Part shown: positions 8,875 to 16,422 of the stretch, piece after piece
Numbering within the stretch: position 1 is the stretch's first letter
Layout of the letters: every line of letters starts with the position of its first letter
Assembly (NCBI GenBank): GCA_002683195.1
Contig: NYSW01000063.1
Span: 27,036-91,035, forward strand
Direction of reading: 5' to 3'
Source of the DNA: Phycisphaerae bacterium
Lineage (GTDB): Bacteria; Planctomycetota; Phycisphaerae; Phycisphaerales; SM1A02
DNA length: 64,000 bases
The notes under the pieces: generated by a model
What the model saw: the letters and a program-made list of their open reading frames with translations, nothing else
The model's database searches: none
What the model was told of the DNA's origin: nothing
Made by a program: the position numbers and the translations under genes

Positions 8875-10128
8875 TCAGGATGCGACGTCGAAAACGCGAG
8901 CGGCTTCGAGAATTCGCCAGCCGATGCGGCGGAATCCGGGAAAGCGACCCATGGTTCCGGTGATGGTGCGGATCTCTTCTTCGTCGAGAATCCAGTCTTG
9001 TTCGGTACCGACCATGTCGGCGATCCGCTGGCGTCGAAAGTGCTCGAGGGTGAAGGCGCGTTCGCGGAGGCCCCAGTTGCCGATCCGTTCCGCGATCTCC
9101 ATGGCCTTGTTGGTGAGTACGGCCATGTGTCGGTGCAGCTGAGGTTCTGGAAGGTGCCGAAGGGCGATGTTGCAACCGAAGATCGACCACCATCCACGAG
9201 CTTCCAGCAGATCGATCGAGGGGCAGGTGTCCAGATCAACCACCAGGTCAAGTTCGTGGAGAATCTCCTCGATCGCCTCCTCGGCATCACGGGCGCCGGA
9301 AGCCACGTCGATTTCAAGCAGGCCGCCGGAACAGATCCTCGCCATGGCGAGGTCGGTCGGTCGGTCACGAGTCTGATGGAGGTCGACGTAGATGGAGGAG
9401 GCGCGACGCAGATTCTCCGTGGCTTCCGCCACATGGCTGTCGAACTCATCGTCCCGGGTCTCGAGCAAGCGACGCGAGGCATGTCCGAAGGCGTAGTGAC
9501 CGATCGCGAGGTTGTCGCGAAGGACCGGATCCGTCAAGTCCTCTCCCCCGAGGCGTTCGATGAGATCGCGGGCCACGGATCTCGCCTCGACCAGGTGCCA
9601 GAGTGCGTAGTGGGCGTTGGCCAGTCGTCCCTGAAGTGTGGTTCGTACGTCCAGATCCGTACAGTTCATCGAAAGCCCCTCCTGGGCGCATTCGAGAGCC
9701 CGGGCGTAACGTCCTCGACGATCCCAGACTGATCCTTCACGGAGACATGCGATGGCGTGTTGGCGAGGATTCGCCGCGACTTCACGCATGCGGCGGCTGA
9801 TCGTGAGGGCCTCGTCGAGTCGTCCGGCATGCCGTGAGTCGATCGCCCGAACACTCAGGGATTCGAACGTGCTGGGGGATTGGTCCAACAACGGGGCGGC
9901 TTCATGGTCCCAGACGGATTCGGCGACGTCACCGATGTTCCAGTCCAAGGCTTCCGCCAGACCGACGATGAGATCGAGTTTCGGATTGCCGCTCTCGGGC
10001 ACGAGTTTGGATGGATCCCGGCCCAGGGTTCGTGACAGTTCGGTTCTCGAACAGCCTCGATAGACTCGGGCCAAGTCGACGAATCGACTCAGACGTCTTC
10101 GTTGCTCAACCTGATCTTGGCTCTTCAT
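8875..10128 (-). CDS. HTH and tetratricopeptide-repeat regulator
   Basis: The 417-residue protein begins with an XRE-like helix-turn-helix (about residues 5-70: RFVDLARVYRGCSRTELSRTLG, then DLIVGLAEALDWNIGDV). TPR-like helical pairs follow to the end (for example ALTISRRMREVAANPRQHAIACLREGSVWDRRGRYARALEC). Proteins of this build are usually intracellular regulators that sense a peptide or protein through the TPR surface. The ATG at 10128 is chosen for the upstream AGGAAGGA; a longer in-frame reading to 10272 has no site. The downstream gene encodes a tiny secreted protein, which recalls regulator-peptide pairs, but a functional link is only inferred. Confidence 0.75.
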   Translation of the reverse strand: MKSQDQVEQRRRLSRFVDLARVYRGCSRTELSRTLGRDPSKLVPESGNPKLDLIVGLAEALDWNIGDVAESVWDHEAAPLLDQSPSTFESLSVRAIDSRHAGRLDEALTISRRMREVAANPRQHAIACLREGSVWDRRGRYARALECAQEGLSMNCTDLDVRTTLQGRLANAHYALWHLVEARSVARDLIERLGGEDLTDPVLRDNLAIGHYAFGHASRRLLETRDDEFDSHVAEATENLRRASSIYVDLHQTRDRPTDLAMARICSGGLLEIDVASGARDAEEAIEEILHELDLVVDLDTCPSIDLLEARGWWSIFGCNIALRHLPEPQLHRHMAVLTNKAMEIAERIGNWGLRERAFTLEHFRRQRIADMVGTEQDWILDEEEIRTITGTMGRFPGFRRIGWRILEAARVFDVAS

Positions 10129-10635
10129 ATCTGGTTCCTTCCTGCATCGAAGGATGCAGTGGGTGGTTTCCGCTCCCCCGGGATAGCGGGCTTCGACCAC
10201 CGTGACCGCCCCGTCACGGATTCGCAGTTCGAACATCCGTTCCGACCAGAACGCACAAACATGGAATCCCATGTCTGGCGGTCGTCTTTCGATTGAATCT
10301 CGATTCCGAGTGATTTATTCCTCCGAAACCGATTCCGTTCGTCAAAACGCTCATTGCCGGATTTACAACGCGGAATACCGCGCGAAAAACCTTCACCTGC
10401 AGAGAGGGATCGCATGATGAGTTGAACTTGGGTTGCTGGCCTTCACGGAAGACGTCCGGTCCTGGATCGGACGCTTCCGGGCGTGGATTGGCTCCGGGCC
10501 CCTGAGCGATACCAACAAGATGACAGGATTCGGGTGTTCACGACAAGGAGAAAATCGCCGATCGGACGGCGTTTTTCGTCTGAACCAATGTCGGGCGGAA
10601 CTTGTCGGTTGCCTTGGGGGGACTGGTGTCAGACC
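10129..10635. other. 507-base divergent intergenic region
   Basis: This region lies between the HTH-TPR gene (minus) and the CutC-like gene (plus). It is AT-richer near 10290-10400. It holds a small inverted repeat (CGCGG-AATA-CCGCG, 10369-10382), a minus-strand TTGACG in the AT-richer part, and a short 5-base-stem hairpin followed by TTTTT (10556-10576) before the CutC-like gene, which might attenuate transcription. No convincing coding sequence is visible. Confidence 0.4.
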
Positions 10636-11454
10636 ATGATTCGCATGAAGAAAGTGATTCGTCGGCTTGAAATCCCGCTTGATGATTCCCGCGATGTGGC
10701 CATGGCGGCGCGGTATGCAGATCGCATCGAGGTTTGTCGATCACTGGATCGCGAGGGGCTCTCGCCATCCCCGGAACTGGTGGCGATGGTTCGGCTCGCG
10801 GTCGAAGAATCCTTTCGTTCCGACCTGGGGAACGAGCGAATCCCGCCAGCGTTGGTGGTGCTTCATCAGGAGAGGCCACCGTTACCCGGTGTCGTGGGAG
10901 CCGATCATTCGATCTTCGTGCCGGAGTCGAATGAAGTGGAGAGTCTGCTCGCTGATGTTCCGCGTTTCGCCGATGCCGGCGCATCGTCGGTGGTGATCGG
11001 CTTCCTCGGTTCGGATGGTCTTCAAGACGACTTCTCGATCGAACGGGTGGTGGGGGCGGCGGAATCGGTGGGGATGTCGGTGGCGTTTCATCGGGCCTTC
11101 GATCTTCTTCCCGACCCCGCGGATGCCGTGGTGAGATTGCGTGATCTCGGCGTCCGACGATCGCTCGCTTCCGGGGTGCCGGGATTCGATCCGAACGTCA
11201 TCGACTTCGAACGACGCCGCGACCGATTGGAGACGGCGTTGCAGGCTGGTGGTGATGACTTTGAAATCGTGCTCTGTGGAGGCGTTCGTGCCGCTCATCT
11301 TGAACGGATGCGGCTGCCTTTCCAAGCCGTGCACGCCAGTTGTCGAAGCGATCCTGATGCGTCTGGCCGGCGAGTGTTCGATCCCGACGTCGCGGCCGCG
11401 CTCCGAACGTCGTTGGATCTTGGGGGTGCTCCCCGGGGATTTCACGAAGCCTGA
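10636..11454 (+). CDS. cutC: CutC-family protein
   Basis: The protein has 272 residues with the CutC TIM-barrel pattern: ADRIEVCRSLDREGLSPSPELVAMVR, GASSVVIGFLGSDG, MSVAFHRAFDLLPDPADAV, LGVRRSLASG and IVLCGGVRAAHL. CutC proteins are linked to copper homeostasis, although their enzymatic role is not settled. It is somewhat divergent: the usual RPRGGDF block is not seen. The start could be the ATG at 10636 or the one at 10645; neither has an ideal ribosome site (GGGGGA lies about 14 bases before 10636). Confidence 0.8.
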   Translation: MIRMKKVIRRLEIPLDDSRDVAMAARYADRIEVCRSLDREGLSPSPELVAMVRLAVEESFRSDLGNERIPPALVVLHQERPPLPGVVGADHSIFVPESNEVESLLADVPRFADAGASSVVIGFLGSDGLQDDFSIERVVGAAESVGMSVAFHRAFDLLPDPADAVVRLRDLGVRRSLASGVPGFDPNVIDFERRRDRLETALQAGGDDFEIVLCGGVRAAHLERMRLPFQAVHASCRSDPDASGRRVFDPDVAAALRTSLDLGGAPRGFHEA

Positions 11455-11504
11455 TCGGCCGTCTTCAGCCACGACCAGTCGTCGATTCATCGGCCGGGGG
11501 GCGG

Positions 11505-11529
11505 TTGACGGCCGTCGGCGTGGTAGATT
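11505..11529 (+). promoter_or_regulatory. Promoter of pyrD, leaderless type
   Basis: TAGATT (11524-11529) ends 6 bases before the GTG start. A TTGACG lies at 11505-11510, but the 13-base spacing is shorter than normal, so its use as a -35 is uncertain. Confidence 0.5.
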
Positions 11530-11535
11530 CCCGGT

Positions 11536-12468
11536 GTGACTCGACTGGCTACCAGACTCTGCGGCGTCCCGCTTCGCAATCCGATCATCGCCGCGGCCGG
11601 CACTGCCGGCTACGGGCCGGAGATCGCGGAAGTCGTGCCCGCATCGATGTTCGGGGCGATCACCACCAAGTCCATCACTCCCGAATCGCGGGCCGGCAAC
11701 GCTCCGTGGAGAGTCACGGATCTGCCGGCGGGCATGCTCAATGCGATCGGGCTGGCCAACGTCGGACTCGAACGCTTCATGCTCGAGGTGATTCCCGAGA
11801 TCGCCGCCCTCGACACGGTGATGATCGGATCGATCGCCGGGCACGAACTCGCCGACTACACCGAAGTCGCCAGCGCGTTCGCCCGGCCGGAATCGGCCTG
11901 TCTGAAACTGGTGGAACTCAATGTGTCCTGCCCCAACACGTCCACCGGACGCCAATTCGGTGACGATCCGGCGATGCTCGGAGAACTGGTGTCCGAAGTC
12001 GTGGGAATCCTGGACGGCAAGCCACTGCTGGTCAAGCTTTCGCCGGGCGCGCCTGATGCCGTCGGACTTGCGGAAGTGGCGGTGAAGGCAGGGGCGTCGG
12101 GACTGACGGTCGCCAACACGATGCCGGCGATGGCGATCGACCCGGAAACGCGGCGAAGTCGGATCGGAAGGGCCGCCGGTGGCCTCTCGGGCCCCGCGGT
12201 TCATCCCATTGCGGTTCGATTGGTGCACGAAGTTCGGCGACGATTGGAAGAGGTCGCCCCGGGGACCCCGATGATCGGTCTCGGCGGCGTTCTTTCCTGG
12301 AAGGACGCGGCGGAGTTTCTTCTGGTCGGAGCCGATGCGGTGGGCGTTGGAACCGCGCTCTTCGTCGATCCTCGGACACCTCGGAGACTGGTTCGGGATC
12401 TGGAGCGATGGGTCCGTCGGCAGGGCGTCGATTCAGTCGGCGAACTGGTAGGGGCCTTCGAGTCATGA
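11536..12468 (+). CDS. pyrD: Dihydroorotate dehydrogenase, class 1B type
   Basis: This 310-residue flavoenzyme oxidises dihydroorotate to orotate, the fourth step of pyrimidine synthesis. Visible motifs are NPIIAAAGTAGYG at the start, TTKSITPESRAGN, LNAIGLANVG, ELNVSCPNTSTG (the catalytic Cys of cytosolic class 1 enzymes), VKLSPGA and the FMN-phosphate region MIGLGGVLSWKDA...GADAVGVGTALF. Class 1B enzymes normally need the iron-sulfur partner PyrK, which is not in this window. The GTG start carries no Shine-Dalgarno site. The next gene overlaps by ATGA. pyrF lies 16 kb away at 28822. Confidence 0.93.
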   Translation: MTRLATRLCGVPLRNPIIAAAGTAGYGPEIAEVVPASMFGAITTKSITPESRAGNAPWRVTDLPAGMLNAIGLANVGLERFMLEVIPEIAALDTVMIGSIAGHELADYTEVASAFARPESACLKLVELNVSCPNTSTGRQFGDDPAMLGELVSEVVGILDGKPLLVKLSPGAPDAVGLAEVAVKAGASGLTVANTMPAMAIDPETRRSRIGRAAGGLSGPAVHPIAVRLVHEVRRRLEEVAPGTPMIGLGGVLSWKDAAEFLLVGADAVGVGTALFVDPRTPRRLVRDLERWVRRQGVDSVGELVGAFES

Positions 12469-12917
12469 AGCGGTCCGAGCGAGATCGGTTCGATGCGCTG
12501 CTGGACGAGGTGCTCGAGGTCCTCCCTCCGAGCCTGGTTTCATTGTTCGACGAGAAGCCCCTGGTGGTCGAGGATCGGCCCTCGCCGGAGATGCTGCGTG
12601 AACTCGGGATTCCCCTGGCTCAGGCCGACGAGATCTGCGGACTGCATTCGGGACCGATGGGGCCTCAGCGGACGTTCGACGCCGGCGGAGATGGTGATCC
12701 CGGAGCAGAGATCGGCGTGATTCACATCTTCCGTGAAGGTGTGGTGGCCTGTGCCGGTGGCTGGGAACCCTGGGCGGAACCGGAGGACGACGGAACGGTC
12801 ATCCGCGGTGGCGGGGAGAAGATCGTGCGCGAGGAGATCAGAATCACCCTGCTGCACGAAGTGGGTCACCACTTCGGACTGGATGAGGACGACTTGGAGG
12901 GGCTGGGTTTCGACTGA
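12465..12917 (+). CDS. Zincin-like metallopeptidase-family protein
   Basis: The 150-residue protein has the HExxH motif in LLHEVGHHFGLDEDDLEGLG near its C-terminus, the hallmark of the small minimal-zincin family (PF06262 type). Preceding strands include GVIHIFREG. Family members are cytosolic and their substrates are unknown. The ATG shares ATGA with the pyrD stop, so translation is coupled to pyrD, although no functional link is obvious. Confidence 0.85.
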   Translation: MKRSERDRFDALLDEVLEVLPPSLVSLFDEKPLVVEDRPSPEMLRELGIPLAQADEICGLHSGPMGPQRTFDAGGDGDPGAEIGVIHIFREGVVACAGGWEPWAEPEDDGTVIRGGGEKIVREEIRITLLHEVGHHFGLDEDDLEGLGFD

Positions 12918-12957
12918 AGCTCGCGGTGCCCAGAGAATCAGGCAGCATCACGAAGCA

Positions 12958-13701
12958 TCAAGCTTCGGCTTCGGCCGTCTCGAGGTAGAGGATCCGAATG
13001 CAGTTCGGGCACTGCTGCACCGTGTTGTTGCTATCCGAGTGCAGGTTGACCACGAGGTAGTACGGGATCTGGACGTGGCAGGCACCGCAGGAATACTCGC
13101 GATGCCGCTTGCTCACCTCGGTCACCACCGCCAGCGTTTCGCCTTCGGTCTGTTCCGCGACCTCGTCGAACAAGGCAAGCATCTTCTCGGGGATCCGTTC
13201 GGCCGCGGTGATTCGCTCCGCTTCCAGTTCGCCGAGCCTCTCACCGATGGCCTGGTCACCCTTGTCACATTCATCTTGTGCGACTTCAAGCAGCCTGACT
13301 CGCTCGGCGACCTGGTCGTCGAGGTCCTTGACTTCGGCGGCCACGATTTCCTGGCGTTCCATCTCGCCGAGCTGACTGACCTCGACTTCATCTCGGAGCG
13401 ACTGAAGAGATTTCATTTCGGCGAGGATCGCCTGGTACTGCTTGTCGGTGGTCGCGGTGTTGAGCTCGTTCCTCAGTTTCTCGATTCTCGTTTCAAAGTC
13501 GGTTGATTCGCCTTCGAGATTCGCGAGGTGAGCCTGAGACTGTCGTTGGCGGGAAGCCGCTTCCTCGTGCCGCTCGCGGACCTCGGTCAACTTTCGGTTC
13601 CGGATCTCAAGGAGTTCACGCGCGGAATCCGCTCTGGAACGGAGTCCACGGAGCTGGCTGTCGACGCGGTACAAGCTGATGAGGTCTTCGGTGAGGGTCA
13701 T
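12958..13701 (-). CDS. Coiled-coil protein with C4-type zinc ribbon
   Basis: The protein has 247 residues. Residues about 10-180 form a long, highly charged coiled coil (an LEIRNRKLTEVRERHEEA type of pattern). The C-terminus is a zinc ribbon with CGAC and, about 25 residues later, CPNC. This build is typical of a widespread bacterial family (CT398-like, zf-RING_7) of unknown biochemical role. The ATG has no ribosome site and is preceded by TAACAT 7 bases upstream. The gene follows cdsA on the same strand by 40 bases but appears to have its own promoter. Confidence 0.85.
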   Translation of the reverse strand: MTLTEDLISLYRVDSQLRGLRSRADSARELLEIRNRKLTEVRERHEEAASRQRQSQAHLANLEGESTDFETRIEKLRNELNTATTDKQYQAILAEMKSLQSLRDEVEVSQLGEMERQEIVAAEVKDLDDQVAERVRLLEVAQDECDKGDQAIGERLGELEAERITAAERIPEKMLALFDEVAEQTEGETLAVVTEVSKRHREYSCGACHVQIPYYLVVNLHSDSNNTVQQCPNCIRILYLETAEAEA

Positions 13702-13708
13702 CCCCGCG

Positions 13709-13714
13709 ATGTTA
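13709..13714 (-). promoter_or_regulatory. -10 element of leaderless type (zinc-ribbon gene)
   Basis: TAACAT on the minus strand ends 7 bases before the ATG at 13701. It lies in the 40-base gap after cdsA. Confidence 0.55.
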
Positions 13715-13741
13715 CCAGCACCCGTGCCCCTCGCGGGGTAA

Positions 13742-14584
13742 TCAACCGGTCGTCACCACGAGTATCCATGCCACCGGCCCGGCGAGAAGGGGTGAATCCA
13801 GGACGTCAAGCATGCCTCCCATGCCCGGCAGGATGGCTCCGCTGTCCTTGGCTCCGGCTTCGCGTTTGAGAAGACTTTCCAGAAGATCGCCGGTCGCTCC
13901 GACTCCGGCGAGCACCACTCCACCGATGAACCCGGCCAGAAGCGGCATGATTCCGGTCGCAGCGGCGAGCCCGAGGCCCGCGAACCCCCCCCAGAACAAC
14001 GCGCCGACGCCGCCGGCAATCGTCTTTCCGGGGCTGAGCCAGGGAATGAGTTTCCGCCTTCCGAGGCTCATGCCGGTGAAATAGGCACCGATGTCACCGG
14101 CCTTCACGACCAGGACCAATCCGGCCGCGATCCAGCCACCCACCTCCTGGCAGACCAGAACCCAGAAGGCGATGCCCAGCCCGACCCACAAGGCGGCCAT
14201 GACCATCGATGCCATTCCCGTGAACCCGCCTTCGATGCGTTTCGCTCCGAAGATCGGGATTCCCGCGGCAAGGAGAGCGAGCATCGGACCCAGAAGCGCC
14301 GTCCCGATGGCGAGCTTCGGATCCTGGAAAATCGTCGCGGTCAGGGTGGTCAAAAAGACGAATTCGGCCGCGACGGCAGTTCCGGCGGTGTTCGCTCGAA
14401 CGCCGGCGCCTCGGAGCAGGCGGGCCGCTTCGATGGCGCCGAGTGGCACGAGCACGCCGGCCGCGAGGGCCGCGAACACCGTCCCCGCCAGTCCGGTTCG
14501 TTCGGTGACGAGCTCATCGAGAACCACCACGCCGACAAGGCCGGCGATGAGGAGCGGGCCGGTCACGAGTCGACGTCGAAGCAT
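13742..14584 (-). CDS. cdsA: Phosphatidate cytidylyltransferase
   Basis: CdsA makes CDP-diacylglycerol from CTP and phosphatidate, the branch point of phospholipid synthesis, in the inner membrane. The 280-residue protein has multiple hydrophobic segments. Its C-terminal signature (SLLKREAGAKDSGAILPGMGG, then LDVLDSPL) matches the family consensus with the conserved KD and LPG-GG-LD residues, and SPGKTIAGG lies earlier. The ATG at 14584 is chosen because GGAAG lies 6 bases upstream; an in-frame TTG at 14596 is less likely. It is the last gene of the chain TPR-recX-lipoprotein-rhodanese-cdsA. Confidence 0.93.
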   Translation of the reverse strand: MLRRRLVTGPLLIAGLVGVVVLDELVTERTGLAGTVFAALAAGVLVPLGAIEAARLLRGAGVRANTAGTAVAAEFVFLTTLTATIFQDPKLAIGTALLGPMLALLAAGIPIFGAKRIEGGFTGMASMVMAALWVGLGIAFWVLVCQEVGGWIAAGLVLVVKAGDIGAYFTGMSLGRRKLIPWLSPGKTIAGGVGALFWGGFAGLGLAAATGIMPLLAGFIGGVVLAGVGATGDLLESLLKREAGAKDSGAILPGMGGMLDVLDSPLLAGPVAWILVVTTG

Positions 14585-14614
14585 GCGGTCTTCCAAGGGG
14601 TGGGGTCAGACGAT

Positions 14615-14950
14615 TCAGTAACGCGGGATCGTTCCGTCGACTTCAAGACTCCAGCGATCGATCCCTCCGGCGGCTGACAGGACGTCCTCGAATCCTGCTT
14701 CTCGCAGAAAGGCGACGACCTGAAGGCTGCGAACGCCATGGTGGCACATGACCACGATGCCGCGATCCGAATGCTCTTCAAGTTCTGGAAGCCGGGATCG
14801 GACGTCGGCCATCGGAACGTGCAGTGCCGCTTCGACCCGGGCGATCGCCAGTTCTTCGTCCGATCGGCAGTCGATCAGAAGGGGGGGATCTTCGGTCTTC
14901 AGTCCGTCCGCGAGTGCTGACGGTTCGATCTCCCACGGGTGCTGGCTCAT
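14615..14950 (-). CDS. Rhodanese-like domain protein
   Basis: This single-domain rhodanese has 111 residues. The active-site loop is CHHGVR (in VVMCHHGVRSLQVVAFLREAGF), followed by the typical AAGGIDRWSLEVD end. An LIDCRSDEELAIARVEAALHVPM stretch forms the first half. Such proteins carry sulfane sulfur on the Cys; the acceptor is unknown. The ATG shares ATGA with the stop of the preceding lipoprotein gene, so it is an internal operon member. Confidence 0.93.
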   Translation of the reverse strand: MSQHPWEIEPSALADGLKTEDPPLLIDCRSDEELAIARVEAALHVPMADVRSRLPELEEHSDRGIVVMCHHGVRSLQVVAFLREAGFEDVLSAAGGIDRWSLEVDGTIPRY

Positions 14951-15504
14951 GAGTCGTCTCCAGTTCGAGCGGTCGCTGGTTCCGGCAACAGAGCCCAGGA
15001 GGCGTCCGGTCCCTCCTGAACCGACCACGGGGGAGTCAGGATCATCCGAATCGGCGACTCCACGAGATCCCATGCGGCCGCGAAGGGGGCCAGAACGCCA
15101 CTGAAGATGACGACGCCGGGATCGGTTTCGACGATGAGCGCCGTGTTCGCGGTCGGGAAGTCATCGGAGGGGACTTTTCGTCCGGCCGTCGTCGGGCTTC
15201 CAGCAGCAATGGGGCGATCGACGTAGGTGGGCTCGTGGCGGACCGAAGCCGTGGGAATTCGGATCTGAACCCGCTTCCAGTCGCTCCGATCCCACGGATC
15301 CTCGCTGGACGAGGCGAGGGACGGATCCCCGGTTCGGAGCGAGGAGGTTTCCGGAGTGGCACCTTCGCTCAGCGCGGGCAGGGGCTCGATGTCCAGAAGA
15401 TCGTTGGTCTGCTCGAGGCAGCCTCCAAGCGGCGCCAGGCAGACGAGCATGCCGATGAACGCCGTTGGGTTCGGGAAGTTTGCGGGGCGGTCTCGCTGAC
15501 TCAT
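14947..15504 (-). CDS. Lipoprotein of unknown function
   Basis: The 185-residue protein has a signal sequence with lipobox LGGC (Cys near residue 29), so it is probably lipid-anchored. The rest contains a Ser/Pro-rich stretch followed by ALIVETDPGVVIFSGVLAPFAAAWDLVESP. I recognise no domain. It overlaps recX upstream and the rhodanese gene downstream by ATGA, so it is translated from the same transcript. Confidence 0.75.
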   Translation of the reverse strand: MSQRDRPANFPNPTAFIGMLVCLAPLGGCLEQTNDLLDIEPLPALSEGATPETSSLRTGDPSLASSSEDPWDRSDWKRVQIRIPTASVRHEPTYVDRPIAAGSPTTAGRKVPSDDFPTANTALIVETDPGVVIFSGVLAPFAAAWDLVESPIRMILTPPWSVQEGPDASWALLPEPATARTGDDS

Positions 15505-16019
15505 GGGGTCGGATCCTCTGGCTGTGATTCGTCGTGAAGGCCGCAGTGTCGCAGGGCGGCGCGGATCGTGTCGGCATCGAAGCCCCGGCGGGCCAGGCGT
15601 CCCATCAGGCGGGCGGAATCAGGTGGTGTGGCACCGCGTCGCGTCCGCTCGATGATCAAAATCGCCGCGTCGAGTTCGGGATCCTCTCCCGGGCTTTCGG
15701 AGGAGGCGATGGCGAGCCCGGCCGAGATCGAGGAATCATCCGCTCCGGCCGTTTCCAACCGGGCTCGGCATTCCGCGGCGCTTCGGCCGGCCGCTCGCCA
15801 GCGAGCGATCTTGTGACTCGCAAGGGTGTCGTCGTCGAGCAACCCTCGGCGCTGGAACGAGGCGATCACGTTCTCCACCGATTCCGCGAGAAATCCGGCG
15901 GCGAGAAGCCGATCCCTCAGATCCGACGAAAAGTGATCTCGTCGGGCCATCAGGTCCAGGCCGTGTCGCTCGACCGGATCCGGGGGGGGCGAGTCATCGC
16001 TCTGGTGGCGGGAGTTCAT
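15501..16019 (-). CDS. recX: Regulatory protein RecX family
   Basis: RecX binds and inhibits the RecA filament. The 172-residue protein shows the three-helix repeats typical of RecX: LDLMARRDHFSSDLRDRLLAAGF, then RGLLDDDTLASHKIARWRAAGRSAAECRARLETAG, and LMGRLARRGFDADTIRAALRHCG at the C-terminus. recX often lies next to recA, but here it sits in an unrelated chain. The ATG at 16019 overlaps the stop of the upstream TPR gene (ATGA), and the stop overlaps the lipoprotein start. Confidence 0.8.
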   Translation of the reverse strand: MNSRHQSDDSPPPDPVERHGLDLMARRDHFSSDLRDRLLAAGFLAESVENVIASFQRRGLLDDDTLASHKIARWRAAGRSAAECRARLETAGADDSSISAGLAIASSESPGEDPELDAAILIIERTRRGATPPDSARLMGRLARRGFDADTIRAALRHCGLHDESQPEDPTP

Positions 16020-16336
16020 CCGGAGAGCGACTCGAGCAGACCATTGAGTTCGCTCTCGGCGTGGGCGTCGCCGGATCGTTTCGCGGCTGCGAGGCCCTCG
16101 CGAACCGCGGCGATGGCTTCCTCCACTCGTCCCAGATCCTCGAGCGAGCGGGCCTGGTGGAAATGGACATAGCCGTCGTCCGGAGCGGCCGCGGCCGCCT
16201 TGGCGTACCACTCGAGAGCGGTTTCGTGTTCACCTTTTCCGGCATGCTCCTGGGCGATGCCGTAGAGGCAGAAGGCGTCGCCGGGATCGGCGTCGAGCAT
16301 GGCGAGCAGTTTCGAGAGGCGGTCTGGCTGGGTCAT
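16016..16336 (-). CDS. Small TPR protein
   Basis: The protein has 106 residues made of about two and a half tetratricopeptide repeats: LDADPGDAFCLYGIAQEHAGKGEHETALEWYAKAAAAAPDDGYVHFHQARSLEDLGRVEEAIAAVREGL. It has no signal peptide and is probably cytoplasmic. It is the first gene of the operon leading to cdsA. The ATG lacks a Shine-Dalgarno site, and CACAAT lies 6 bases upstream. Confidence 0.8.
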   Translation of the reverse strand: MTQPDRLSKLLAMLDADPGDAFCLYGIAQEHAGKGEHETALEWYAKAAAAAPDDGYVHFHQARSLEDLGRVEEAIAAVREGLAAAKRSGDAHAESELNGLLESLSG

Positions 16337-16342
16337 GCCGTG

Positions 16343-16348
16343 ATTGTG
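16343..16348 (-). promoter_or_regulatory. Possible -10 element (TPR-recX-cdsA operon)
   Basis: CACAAT ends 6 bases before the ATG on the minus strand. It departs from TANNNT only in the first base. Confidence 0.4.
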
Positions 16349-16422
16349 AGGATGTTGGCCGCCGGGAGCAACCCCGCCAGCGGTCCAGGTGTGGGCGGCT
16401 CGGTTCGACCGGAGGGGGCTTG

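Noticed and set aside
10556..10576. A firm intrinsic terminator before cutC
   Set aside because: The stem is only 5 base pairs, so it is mentioned only as a possible attenuator in the gap entry.
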